From contig NC_003284.9 of the NCBI RefSeq assembly GCF_000002985.6, forward strand, positions 16,864,001 to 16,928,000: a stretch of 64,000 nt of DNA, in the 5' to 3' direction. A program made the position numbers and the translations under genes. The first letter of the stretch is position 1, and each line of letters begins with the position of its first letter. This document shows positions 34,680 to 46,159 of this stretch, one piece after another. The notes under the pieces are model-generated. The model was not told where the DNA came from. It ran no database searches and saw only the letters and a list, made by a program, of their open reading frames with translations. This DNA is from Caenorhabditis elegans (lineage: Eukaryota; Nematoda; Chromadorea; Rhabditida; Rhabditidae).

Positions 34680-36020
34680 ACTTCTATAGCACCACCCTCT
34701 AATTTGGCGGTTTGGAGCTTTTCAAAATACTTTTTGGAAAAGTGTTAGTGCAGTTCGATAGCAAATGTTGAAAAACCTAAGCTCCTCAATTTTTATTATG
34801 ATATCTCAAAAATCCCGGAAATGGGGTCAAAATATCGGAAAAATGGCCGTCCAACTTCTATAGCACCCCCTCTGATGCACAAAAAACAAAAATAAAAAAT
34901 ATGGATTTTTGGCAGGATTTCCATAAAAATAGATTGCTATTTTTTTTTATGACTATGGGTACGTTTCTGGACCTACAAGTTGTATTTCAGCCGCGCTAGA
35001 GGGGTTATATATATATAGGTATATACAGGCACAAAAAAACAAAAGTAAAAATTTTGGATTTTTGGGGGAATTTTCATAAATTTGGATAGGTAATTTTTTT
35101 CTAAGATTATTGGTACGTTTTTGGACCTATGTATTAATTTTCAGACGCGCTAGAGAGGCTTTTGTGTCGAATTCCAATTTCAACAGTTGCGAAAAAAGGG
35201 TGGCACAAAAATTTTGGAATTTTGGGGGAATTTTCATAATTTTGGATAGGTAATTTTTTCTAAGATTATAGGTACGTTTTTGGACCTACAAGCTGTATTT
35301 TAGCCGCGCTACAAGGGTTTTTGTGTCGAATTCCAATTTCAACAGTTACTAACCTTGCGAAAATAGGGTGGCACAAAAATTTTGGAATTTTGGGGAAATT
35401 TTCATAAATTTGGATAGGTAATTTTTTTAAAGATTATAGGTACGTTTTTTACCTATATATCAATTTTCAGACGCGCTAGAGGGGTTTTTGTCTTGAATTC
35501 CAATTTCAATAGGTATATACAGGCACAAAAAAACAAAAATAAAAATTTTGGATTTTTGGGGGAATTGATATGGTAAAAAATTGCTAATTTTTTTTAATAT
35601 CAGGGGTACATTTCTGGAACCTAGATATTCCATCCCAGCCGCGCTACAGGGGTTTTTGTCTTGAATTCCAATTTCAACAGGCATATGACTGCACTTTTTT
35701 GCAAAAAAAAATTTTGGAATTTTGGCAGGATTTCTATAAAAATGGATTGTTTATTTTTTTTAGTATTATGGGTACGTTTCTGGACCTAGATATTAATTTT
35801 CAGACGCATTAGAGGGGTTTTGGTCTTCAATTCATTTTTTACATATGTACATATGACTGAATTTTTTTGCAAAAAAAAAAATTTGGAATTTCGGCAGGAT
35901 TTCTATAAAAATGGATTGCTAGTTTTTTTTAATGACTATGGGTACGTTTCTGGACCTAAAAATTAAATTTCAGCCGCTCTAGAGGGGTTTTTGTCTCGAA
36001 TTCAAATTTCAACAGGTATA
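34680..36020. repeat. Satellite-like tandem array, monomer about 150-190 bases
   Basis: About seven imperfect monomers share the series AAAATTTTGGAATTTTGG, TATGGGTACGTTTCTGGACC, TTTCAGACGCGCTAGAGGGG and GAATTCCAATTTCAACAG. Repeats of TACGTTT...GGACCTA occur near 34960, 35110, 35273, 35440, 35607, 35771 and 35941. It starts beside a duplicated CGTCCAACTTCTATAGCACC (34674 and 34849). No coding. Confidence 0.85.
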
Positions 36021-36355
36021 TTTTCTTCGATTTCTCAATAAAAAATCATTCAAATTTGAGAATTTTTGTTAGCCGATCTCAATGTGTTTTTCAACTTTTT
36101 GATAACTTAGACATTACTGAGAGTTTAAATTCAACGTCTGAAAAGCGTTCAGAATGAAACAAATCTTGAGCTCTAACAAATTGCACGGAAAGAACCAATT
36201 TAATCTTTCCCTACCCAGTTTTTCTCTAAAAGTCCAGTGTTAGCTGAGGTTTTATTTACTGTTGTTGGACTCCTTGGACAGTCTTCTCTCATTCACCAAA
36301 AACAGGGCCTTGTAGGTGCAGGTCCCTTCCACACACCAATCGTACACACGCATCT

Positions 36356-36661
36356 CTAACTAGGGAGTGTTTTAACTATACGGTGCGATCGGGTAAAAGT
36401 AAACGTGTTATGCGATAGCTGGCATCTTAGGCTTTCAGAATCTGTAATTTGTTTCGAGAAGACGCCGGTACCGTCCTGATGTATCAAGTGTGCTTCGGCT
36501 GCTCGTTTGGTTTCACACAATCCGTTGACTTCGAATTGGATTCGCCTCGTCTCTTCTAGCAGCTCAGCAAGTCGATCATCCGAAGACAAGGACCTGCAGT
36601 TGAAGGTGCACACGCGATAGTCAGTTCTTCTTGTTTTGTCCCGCGGCTTCTTAATTTCCAA
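36356..36661 (-). mobile_element. RTE-type LINE fragment, start of endonuclease domain
   Basis: The minus-strand frame carries VCTFNCRSLSSDDRLAELLE and GLCETKR, the first motifs of an APE-type endonuclease as in nematode RTE elements. It stops after about 100 residues. The reverse transcriptase is absent, so this is a dead 5' fragment. It lies head-to-head with the LINE remnant at 36876. Confidence 0.65.
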
Positions 36662-36875
36662 GTCCGATTGACAGATTTGGACTCCGAGATTAGATCGCCT
36701 CTTTCGACGTGCTCCAGGAACTGTCTTTCCCTTTGCAGAGGCCGGATGCGGAGGACTGAGGCAGGGTGGGTTGCTGTTTAGAGCAAAAGTTGTGTCTCTA
36801 GATACTCTATAATGACCTGCTAAGCCAATCTAGAGCCGCCCGGACAGAGAGTATTCGACACTACCTCTGGCCTGC

Positions 36876-37795
36876 GTGAGACGGTGTACTTCTTGGCCAG
36901 ATCATTTGCACTTGGTTCCAAACCAAGAACTTCCTTTAGCTCCAACTAAATCTGCGTTGCTAGCTCTTGGCACTCGTAACGAAAACCAATCATATTCTGT
37001 TGATGGTGTCCCCATTACCCCATCCTCTACTGTTCGAGACTTAGGTCTAATTACTGATTGCAAGCTAAAGTTTGAACACCACATAGTTAAAGTTAGTTGT
37101 CTAGCCATGCTTAGGTCTAAACAAATTCTCAAAGCATTCTCCTCCAATTCTCCAAAGTTCTACGCCCACCTTTATAAAACTTATGTTGCTCCCATTATGA
37201 ATTATTGCTCTGAAGTCTATGCTCCCTACTCAAACTCATTGCTTTCAGCAAAACTTGAACAACCTCTAAGGCACTTTACCAAGCGCGTTCTTCAAAGATG
37301 CAATACAAAATTCTCATCTTATGAAAATCGACTCAGTATAATGGAGCTCCACTCCACCAGACACAATAGAATTAAGGCTCAATTGAAACTACTGTATAGA
37401 CTGTTATCAGGTACCTCTCATTTTTCTAACCTTAGACAATTTGTTACTTTCTCTAGTTCTAATAGGCACCCAATGATTTTAGTTAGGAAGGACAAATGCT
37501 CCACGCATTTCTTTGCTCTTATCATCCCAGTCTGGAACAATTTATTCAAAAATGTTACGGTTTTTATGTCCCCATATCAGTTCTGTGAATTTATTGATCT
37601 CAACATCCCCCGGTTATAACTACACTTTTACCTCCATTCTCGTCTTTCTCCCCGTTTCACCTGTTCCCTATTATCTTTTTTTTTTTTTTTTGTAACTTTT
37701 ACTCGAGTTGAACTCTTTTAGGGTTCGTCTCGTTTTATTTGTTTATTTCTCTTCTTTTAGTTAAATAAACTCAAATTCAATTCAAACCAAGCCAC
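36876..37795 (+). mobile_element. Non-LTR retrotransposon 3' fragment (CR1/Sam-like)
   Basis: A 247-residue frame (36876-37619) contains VRDLGLITDCKLKFEHHI and YVAPIMNYCSEVYAPY, the end of the reverse transcriptase and the thumb/C-terminal region of jockey/CR1-type LINEs. A 3' UTR follows, ending in a short TTCAAATTCAATTCAAA-like tail near 37795. The catalytic part is absent: a typical 5'-truncated insertion, with the frame still open, so fairly young. Confidence 0.8.
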
Positions 37796-37839
37796 TCTCG
37801 ATGTGACGAAATCATCGAGTTTGTTGAAGTGGTTATCTG

Positions 37840-38245
37840 TTGATCCCTTTCGCCACCAAGAGGCTTAGTACAGAAAGAGTAGAGAGAGGGGAACGGGCAA
37901 CAATAGTCTATAGACCTTAAAAGCATACTGTCATAGGTTCATCTATGATGCCTATGATGTCTGGCGTCTCTTGTCTCTCAAGCCCACATGGCTGTGGAAA
38001 CGCAGTCATGTGAGTGAGAGAAGGCGAGAGTAATGCGGCTGTGTGTCTCACGAGTTTACATTCAGTTCCATCATATGCGTTGGCGGAGAGTGGTCACCAC
38101 CTGAAGACCTCTCTCCGTCTTCCTCAATAAACCATTATAATGAAAACCAATGTTTTCTATTATGTTGAAAGCAAGATCGAGGCATAGATATTCGCCTTTT
38201 ACAATACCGATTTGGCGCCCAGTGACGGGTGCCGAAGGATATCGC
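37840..38245 (+). mobile_element. Possible solo LTR with primer-binding-site-like motif
   Basis: A GC-richer block contains an AATAAA signal at about 38127 and ends near TTTTACA (38197-38203). It is followed after a few bases by TTTGGCGCCCAGTGACGGGT (38211-38230), which looks like a retroelement tRNA primer-binding site. The 5' limit is unclear and no second LTR or gag/pol was found. Low-certainty reading. Confidence 0.3.
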
Positions 38246-38425
38246 AAAGAGATGAGAAAATTTCAACTCGCACGCAGGTGACCTTGTTCTTTGCATACTC
38301 CCGTATCGCAATTTCACAAACCCTTATTTCTATGTCGCCCCACCAAATGATTTGTTGAAGAAATAATGCATTTTTTGTTAAACGAAGATTTGGCGAAATT
38401 TAAAAATTTATTTCTAGATCGTTTC

Positions 38426-39124
38426 TTATTTTCTCAAAACATCATTAGAACCGCACAAATTATCCAAATTAACTCGGAAATCGATATAATTTTTTGGCAC
38501 CAATGGTTTACTGTTCTCGGCTTCATTAACTATATATTGCCGAGGCATTTCCGCGGAGGAGTTGAAGCCACTGTATGTTTGAAAATTCTTCACGCATACT
38601 CCTGTTTGATCTGCCATTTTGACATGAATTTCTCTGAATTTATAAATTAGCAAAGTAACAGTTTGGAAACTCACTTAAGTACATTCTTTGTTTTCTTAAC
38701 TTGATTGCGTTCATAAGAAAACTTGAAAGCTCTCCAGATCATATCTGTCCCCGGGATTGTGACATAATGACGTGAGTCTTTTATTTTGTCGAATATGATT
38801 TTTTTCGTATCCAAGGTATAGATTCAAATCGAACTCCCTTACATAACAAAGGAAGTCTCCTATTTCATCGTAATGATCGATATTTCTAGTGACAAAATAA
38901 ATCAATTGAATTTTTGTATTCTTCACAGCTCTCATATACGCAAAAACTGCTTGAATTCCAATTGCAATTGATGTTTTTCTCCACACATCGTATCCCAAAA
39001 TAGGAAACGCAACACTCCCTAGATTTGACTTGTCACAATGCAGAAGACATGACATATAAGAAGCACGAAGAGCTTCTTCTCTCTTGGAGCTGGCCAAAAA
39101 CGACCGCTCTTGCAATTCTTGCAA
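38426..39124 (-). pseudogene. Truncated macrodomain protein remnant
   Basis: The minus-strand frame starting at 39124 contains EEALRASYMSCLL, then SVAFPILGYDVWRKTSIAIG and KIQLIYFVTRN. This matches the C-terminal half of the macrodomain fold (the A-Y-x-x-S/L helix, then S-I-A-F-P-x-I-x-T-G and the following helix and strand), which binds ADP-ribose. The N-terminal half with the Asn-Ala-Ala motif is missing. Downstream, an extra base in the poly-A run near 38805-38812 puts the rest out of frame. Beyond it the frame stays open across a plausible intron (38629-38674) to a stop near 38426. The second half has no recognisable domain. It is 5'-truncated and frameshifted, hence called a pseudogene. 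Confidence 0.55.
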
Positions 39125-39165
39125 TTCTTACTTGCAATTCGGTCTCATACCTGTATTGAAATAGA

Positions 39166-39517
39166 AAAATTTCGGTACTTATGGGTTTCGTTCCCCCAAA
39201 CATGTTTAAATTTTCTAAATTTCAATTAAATACCTTTTAAACTAAAAACGTGAACAAGAGTACGAAACAAAGCATTCCGTTCTACAAATAAAACCAATCA
39301 TTTCTCCAAATCGTTCGAAAAGTTCACGTTCTCGTGGTTTTGTGGTTTCTAAAATTTCATTTACCACTTTTCAAATTAAAAACCTGAACAAAAGTACCAA
39401 AGAAAGCATTCCATACTACAAATCATTCCAAAAAGTTCACGTGTTTGTGGTTAACTGAAATTTAGAAAAAATAAACCATTTTGAGGGGAATGAAACCTAT
39501 AAGTACCAAAATTTTGA
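39166..39517. mobile_element. MITE with about 55-base terminal inverted repeats
   Basis: AAATTTCGGTACTTATGGGT at the left is mirrored by ACCTATAAGTACCAAAATTT at the right, and pairing continues through GTTTCGTTCCCCC and the TCTAAATTTC block. The interior contains two direct copies of a GAACAAAAGTAC...AAAGTTCACG unit. No coding. Confidence 0.7.
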
Positions 39518-39671
39518 AAAATTTCCAGATTTTTTTACTGAAGGATAAATGACGACACAAACTTTTCAATAGTTTTTTCTCGAGCTTACCACAAAAACAA
39601 ATCCTTTATTCTGGAGTATTGTTATTTATCATTAAAAACAAAGAATGTGAGAAAAGAAGAAACAATCTAGT

Positions 39672-40444
39672 GAATATAGGAGGGCAACCACCAGTCGCCC
39701 AGAATATTGCATAGAGTGACTGTAAAACCGCCGACAGATCCATAATCCACCCCTTCCCTTCCCAGAAGAAAGCTACGCTCATTTTCAGACAATGCACATT
39801 GTGCTATGTCGATGTGCCATTGCCTGAAAATGGGCGGAGCTTTCACCTGGGAAAGGAAGGGGTAGACTATGGGTCTGTTGGTGGTGTGCAGGGCTGGGAC
39901 CAAAAAAAAATTTGGACCAAAAAACAACAAAACAAAAAATTGAAGTTTTTGAAAAACCAAAAAAACCAAAAAACAAAAACAAAAAAAAACCAAAAAATTT
40001 TTGATGCTTAAGTTGATTTTAAATGGGGTTATTTAAGTAATGTTGCAAAATGTATTAAAAAACATTTATGACGTCACAACTGTGTTAAAATACATGTTTT
40101 AATGTGTTTTAATACAGAATAGTTTCGAGTCGAGACTAGGCACGGCAAACATTTCTTTTTTTGGATTTTTCGTCAAAATACCAAAAAAATCAAAAAACAA
40201 AAAACAAGAAAAAAACCAATAAATTCCCACCCCTGGTGGTGTGGTGTGAGTGAGGGATTGAGGGATTGAGGGATCTCATCTCTCTCATGTCTCACCTCTG
40301 CGACGGTTTCCTTGTGTCCTTGGCACATGTGTGAGCGGGAAGGCAGGCGCAATTGTTTTCCAGTTAATTCAGTAAAAACCTGGAGGACGGGCAAATTTTA
40401 TTTAATTAATATTCTGGGCGACTGGTGGTTGCCCTCCTATATTC
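39672..40444. mobile_element. DNA element with perfect 37-base terminal inverted repeats
   Basis: Positions 39672-39708 and 40408-40444 are exact reverse complements, 37 bases each (GAATATAGGAGGGCAACCAC and the mirrored end). The sub-terminal DNA is also inverted (CACCCCTTCCCTTCCC against GGGAAAGGAAGGGGTAG). A second, A-rich element bounded by GGGCTGGGACC (about 39892) and TTCCCACCCCTGG (about 40225) is nested inside. No transposase. Perfect ends suggest recent activity. Confidence 0.75.
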
Positions 40445-40483
40445 GTTCGATTTCTCTTTGTGCAATTTCACCCAACTTCCCAT

Positions 40484-40975
40484 CATGGTGATTCGAACCC
40501 ACCAATCGACGGTGATCGAGCTGCAAGAAGTTCAGAATGCTCTTCGAGGTCTACCTATTCTTTCATGGTAACGAACCTTTCATCAAGGAGGCCTGGCCTT
40601 TTATGAAGACATCCAGCTGGTTGAATACCCTCCTCCTGTCCGTGCCGGACGAAAGCCTCACAAACAACTCGTCTTCCTTCGAATTGATGCAGCTATGGGC
40701 GACTTAAACATCGGTATAAAGGAAACATTCTCATGTTGGGGCTGCTATGAGTTGCGCGTCCGACAGGTGAAGTATGCAGCCATCGACTCTCTTGTGTGTT
40801 CTCCATACACTTATGAGAGAGGAGTTTTAATTTTTTTATTTAACACTCATTTTATAAATTTTTTCAGGGTGTTCTTCGCATGCGTTTACCGGCATACCAA
40901 CCGCTCCAGCATTTCGCTCAACAGCACGCACATAACACAACCGCTATCTACATCTACAACTCCTGAATATTCATT
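40484..40975 (+). pseudogene. Unrecognised coding remnant
   Basis: From the ATG at 40484 the frame reads IELQEVQNALRGLPI and stops. Another frame reads FYEDIQLVEYPPPVRAGRKP and LRIDAAMGDLNIGIKETF to about 40830. After a TTTTTTCAG at 40867, further frame-compatible sequence (MRLPAYQPLQHFAQQH) runs to a stop near 40970. The codon use looks coding but frames are broken. I do not recognise the family. About 120 bases downstream, 41094-41244 reads MAIRNAVIAILHAHQG, possibly part of the same remnant. Confidence 0.35.
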
Positions 40976-41449
40976 TATTTTTTTTTGAAGTTTTCAAATA
41001 ATTTTTCCCAAATAAATTTTTTACGCGCTCAACATTTGACGAAAATTTGTGAAAAAAGAAATCAATAAGGGATAGAAAGTCATTGGAGAAAATGTGTCTC
41101 TCAAAGATGGCTATCCGAAATGCTGTTATCGCTATTCTCCACGCTCACCAGGGGAGCATCGCATCTTTCGGTACCCCAGCAACAACAGTTGAGAATGTTG
41201 CCGTCAACCGTGCTGTTTCGCTGCTGGAGCCAGAGCTCAATTAAGAAGACTTGTTTGATTTGATGATTTCCGTCAATTGCTGAGAATTGTGCAAAGAGGA
41301 CGCGACTCCAACGCCTACGATATCAGGAATCTAGAGGATATTTCTCTGTGGAAACGTTGGCGGGAACCCAAATTTCTTCGGAACAAACTTTTGCGGGAGC
41401 TCGTGTACTAGAGGCGTCATGTACTTTCTCTACTGGTGTCTCACAGGTT

Positions 41450-44400
41450 TGTCACACTCCATTTAACATTCTCAAGATTTTTGAAAATAAGGGTGACACG
41501 TCGTGATTAGGATAACTTTTAAAAATATATATTTGAGTGCAACACCACTTTTTATGAAAATAATTTACCACTATTATAAGATGTCTAATCAAATTTTATT
41601 GAGGAACTTTTTTAAAACAAAGCCTAGGAAATAAGAATTGTGAACGTCAACAATTAAACATAATACATCGAGCGTTTCAACTATTCTTGGTTTTTGACCC
41701 ATCGGTTGACTGACTTATTTTCTTCTTTTGAAAGCATCGCACACATTCTGAAATCAGTTTTTTGATACATTTTCGTTTTTCGGCATGTTATTCATCCGCT
41801 TACCTAATGGTTGAATCTGACATGTAATAGTAGCAGTCTTGCAAGATGATGTTTGAATTTTGAGCTGAAAAACGAAATTGAAAGAATTTAATGCAATAAA
41901 CACGAAAAATGGCTTACTTTAATTGTGAACTGTCTGCTATACTGACTCCAATTGCTTTAAACAAACATTTGCTGATGATGTCGGTAAACGTTTTCTTCAT
42001 GTTTTTGAAGCTCTTCCAGGTTGTAATTATACCAGATGAAATTATTTCGTAGAGAAACAGCATCTACCCGTAGCGCACTGAAAATACCGGAGACTTTTTT
42101 TTTGAATTAGTTAGGTGGTCTTTTTGAAATATTGCTTCTATGTATATTTAGCCAAAACTAACACTATAAATACTAGTAAAATCATTCATGTGTTGGCGGT
42201 TGAGGTACATAAATATTTTGACTACAGCTACATCAGAAGTTCCGCACCTTCCCTCTCAAAAATGTAACCCGAGTTTCGCTACATATTCCTTCTAAATAAG
42301 ATCCTACTAAAGTTGTAAACTCACTAAAAATCCTGACGTCGGGATGGTAGTTTGGCAGCATTCGTCGATGAAAAGATGCGAAAAGTAGAAGAAAAAGTAG
42401 GAAAAAGTTTGAAAAAAATCAATTATAACCTCAACACAAGAAGTTCAGAAAGGGGGAAGAAAGTTGGGAAAAAGCAGGGACCTCAACACAAGAAGGCATG
42501 GACGGGTGAAGGGACTATCACACAAACAGTCAAGAAAGGTTGGTGGAGGGGGGGGGGGGGGGGATGACATCATAAAAATGGGGACCTCAACACAAGAAAC
42601 CTGATTTGGGAAATGCTTACAATGTTTCCCTGTGAGGAGTTGACCCACATGCAATTGTTTCGTGGGAATCGAGATTCACTGGCTTTTTAGAATTAGAAAT
42701 TAAGCAAGACCAAAATTCAATCAAGTGTTACCAGTTTTCCATCAAGACGTTCTTTGTTGGTCAACTTCCCAGAGGGCTCCCTAATAAACTACAAGTTGGA
42801 ACTATAGTTGATCTATGAGACTACTGGAACTATTGTTAATAAATAGAAGACGTGTTTCGGGCAATGATAGGCAACGACGGTGATGTTACCTGAAATTAAA
42901 TACAATCATTTGTATTAATTTTTGTAAAATCAAAATTTGAATTAAATTACAACTTGTTTGGCTTCAATATACATAATTTAGTGCAAAAGTAGGTAATTCA
43001 TATTTTCGCATTATGATTTGGACCAAAGGTTTTTTTACTGGACCAGTTACTTTTATTATTCAATCGCAAAAAAACCGACTGTTTTTTTCTCTAATTTTGT
43101 AAAGTCAAATAAAATTTTTTTAAAAATTGAAATGAAAGTAATTAGTTGCATTTTTCTCAAGCAACTTACTTTTGCTTGAAACTTCTAATACATATTTTTG
43201 CAAATACTGGTTTGAGGTAGAAGTAGCAATATGGAAAAACCTTTGATGATTAATTGGAACCTGAAACTGACAATTTTCAGACAAAAGGTGCAAAAAAGTT
43301 GGTAAAAGATATGAATAGAAAATAACAAGATAAACATTGGTGAATTTAACCTATATAATTTTAAAAAAATTCAAAAAAGCTTGAATAATAAAAAACTTCA
43401 TTTAAAATCTTTAGAATAGTACGAGTTCTCGTATAATTTTTAAGGAAAAAATATTGTATAGAAGTGGCAACTAATAGTCGGATTTTTAAATTTCAACCCA
43501 AATCTGACAAAGTTACTAGAGGCTTGTGTAAATTCATATACAGTTTTTGTATCCCTAAATCTTACCAAAACAGAAATAGTAACACCTTCTCAATTCATAT
43601 TGGTAAAGTATTTAAATAATCGAAAAACTACTACAAAACTTTCCTAATCATTAATGAAGATGTAATTTTTCTTTATAAGCCGAAATAATTTAATAATTTT
43701 AAATTCGGTTCGAGAACCTTTTCTTCACTACTCTAGTAGTCAAAATATGAAGACTTAACCATCTAAAAGTATGATTAAAAGGAAATAATAAAAATAGAGA
43801 AAAATCAACAAAAAATAGATAGGCAATGGGTGTCTGAAACCCATAAAGGATATTTAAAATTAATAAAAACTCTGTTCAAAAAATAATACAGCTTTATGAA
43901 AGAAACAAATAACAAAGACCATAAGTAATTGTTGGTACAAACGAAAGTGTTAAGAGAGTAAATATCAGAAATGCCAGGAGTGCATTGTAGATAAAAATAT
44001 TCTGGAGTGAAATAAACCATGTCATGCTCTTGGCGGAAATTTCAATTTAGGCGCTGTTCAATATCGGCGACGAATCTGGAAAAGATAATTTTTCGCTAGA
44101 GCCTATATTTTGGTAATCGTTAATTTCATAAACAAACTTCCAACAACGAAAATATGCGTCATTAATTTTTCTAAATTTATAGTTAAGCATTTTTCAATAT
44201 TTCTCAAATGAACGAAGATATGGGTTATCAAAATATGGTTACATTGAAAAGGTACTTGTCATTTCGCACCAGTTCTTTGCTCAATTTTAGTCAAAAAATT
44301 GCAAAACTGGTGCAAAACTTGGGCAACTACTTCGGGCCGTTATCAAATCAAAAAGAGGGAGATTTGAGAACTGTTAATGCTATGTTTTTAAAATTGTTTA

Positions 44401-44940
44401 ATGAAGATATTATTAGATTTCTAGGAAAAAATCTTTCGATTTGTAGTTTTTACACCGTCCCGAATGCGGTGCTATATTTATTCCTCACCCTGTACTGCAC
44501 CTTGAACACTTTCCGATAATTAGTATTGCACTCCCTAATAGTCTTACTTAAGCGTCTACTTTTTTTTGGTGCGAACCTGCGACACCAATTTCAAATGTTT
44601 AATAACATTTTTTTGCCAATTTTTGACACAATTTCTATGAGAGAGTTATTGAATTTTTTTTTATTGTAATTACAATCCAATTTTTGAAATTTCCAAATAA
44701 ACTTGGAATTCTTTCGAGTAAAAACTATTAAGACCCAGTTCAGAAAACTTTTCTGAAAATTAGTCCCTATTTTTAGTCCCCATTTTTACTCCCTATTAGT
44801 CTCGCACTTCTAGTATTGCAAGCGGTAAAACCTTTGAAAAAACAGTATTGCCGCCATACTAATAGAAGAAATACAGTATATCAGTTTGATTTCAAGTGAT
44901 AAAAAACGCATTTGGCTGCGCATTTAGTTCAACTCACTTC
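41450..44940. other. AT-rich intergenic DNA, no supported gene
   Basis: The notable features are a 16-base poly-G run at 42548-42563 and three copies of ACCTCAACACAAGAA (near 42429, 42480 and 42582). A 103-codon open frame at 44208-44519 has no motif, splice context or homology that I recognise, and is left unannotated. Confidence 0.5.
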
Positions 44941-44945
44941 AACCT

Positions 44946-45270
44946 TGTTTTCCATGTTTATCCATTGAAAATTCCATTTAGAGCTGCCGCAATTGCCATT
45001 TGAATCTCCATCATGTTGCTCCGGTGTGATGCTAGTAGAAGTTTCCAAATTGAAACTCCCAGAGCATTTGGCAGAACGGTCTGAATATTAAACTTGTTGA
45101 AGTTTCAATGAAAAATCACTCACTTTTTAGCACATTTTCTTCTTGCGAAAGTACCCCATGTGCAGAGCTTAGAGATTTTTGAGAGTCGAAAATGGAGCCA
45201 ATTAAAGTTGAGCAGATTAAAAAATTTTAACTCGAAAGAATCAAGTTTGACCATCCTCCAGATAGTCTGA
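44946..45270 (-). other. Possible two-exon coding remnant
   Basis: On the minus strand, an ACTATCTGG segment after TTTATTTCAG (about 45272) and a later segment after TTAATATTCAG (about 45082) are joined by a GTGAGTG donor near 45126. Joined, they give a frame with SLSSAHGVLSQEEN and CSGSFNLETSTSITPEQ, ending at an AAG|GTTGAAG donor-like site near 44946. There is no start or stop and no family. Confidence 0.2.
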
Positions 45271-45643
45271 AATAAAAAAGATTTGAGAAAAATATAATGG
45301 TAGGAGAAATAAAAAATACTAAAAAAGCTATATTAAAATGCAGGAGAAAAAATGTGTGAATAGAATGAGACTACACGAGATATAGAAGCAAACTATGATT
45401 TGTAGGTTAACAAAACATTTCAAGAATATATTACAAATGGGAAATTGGTTGACGGAGCTAGAAAAGTGAAAGAAGCATAGACTAGTTGAAATTTAAATTT
45501 CAACTGATTTTTGATCACTAACACAATGCCTTAAAATCAATGTTTTGTGTGTCTTTATTCCTTTTAGGAACTTATCAGCCTACAAGAGTAACAGAAAACA
45601 ATTCAAACCCTCTTAAGTGTTGTTCTCACAATAGTCAGATATC

Positions 45644-45677
45644 AAAGGAGCGACACAAAAAGTTGTGTCGCTCCTTT
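45644..45677. repeat. Perfect 15-base hairpin
   Basis: AAAGGAGCGACACAA and TTGTGTCGCTCCTTT are separated by AAAG. It lies at the edge of GC-richer DNA (45650-45960) and may be the tip of a foldback element. Confidence 0.7.
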
Positions 45678-46159
45678 CTCCAATGTCTGCTTTTTCGCTT
45701 CCTCGCAACAACACGGCAACGCACGGGGGAGTTGTGCGCCGGTACGTACATGTGGCCCTCGCTTTGCGATTTTATTAATTGACGCAATGAGCAGAGACAG
45801 GAAGAACTGTATGTGAGAGGCACAGCGCCAACCTCCTCTTGTTGTCTGATTTGACGAGCCATGTGTATCTCGCCTTTGCTGCATGATTTTATTGATTGCC
45901 ACAAGATGCAGAGAGAGGGGGACTGTGTTAAAGGTGCATGGTGAGGAGAGGTTGAGCATTCTTAGTTTACAATTACAAAGAGAGGAATTCCAGTATTTAT
46001 CGATCTAAGCACAAGTAAGAAGAAAAGAAGAAAGAAACCTAGGAAAAACGGTGTAACAGTTTGCAGGAAAAAATATTTTCACTTCTATATCAGTTGTACA
46101 CCAAAATGTTTCCAATGGATGAAATTCCAATAATCGGCTCTTAAAAAACCATTCTAATC

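Noticed and set aside
37840-38245. Complete LTR retrotransposon
   Set aside because: Only one LTR-like block and a primer-site-like motif; no gag, pol or second LTR nearby.
40488-40515. tRNA T-arm on the minus strand (GGGTTCGAATCACC)
   Set aside because: No matching D-arm or anticodon arm at the right distance, and it lies within a coding-like remnant.
44208-44519. 103-codon plus-strand frame as a gene
   Set aside because: AT-rich, no homology or motif recognised, no splice context; expected by chance in this composition.
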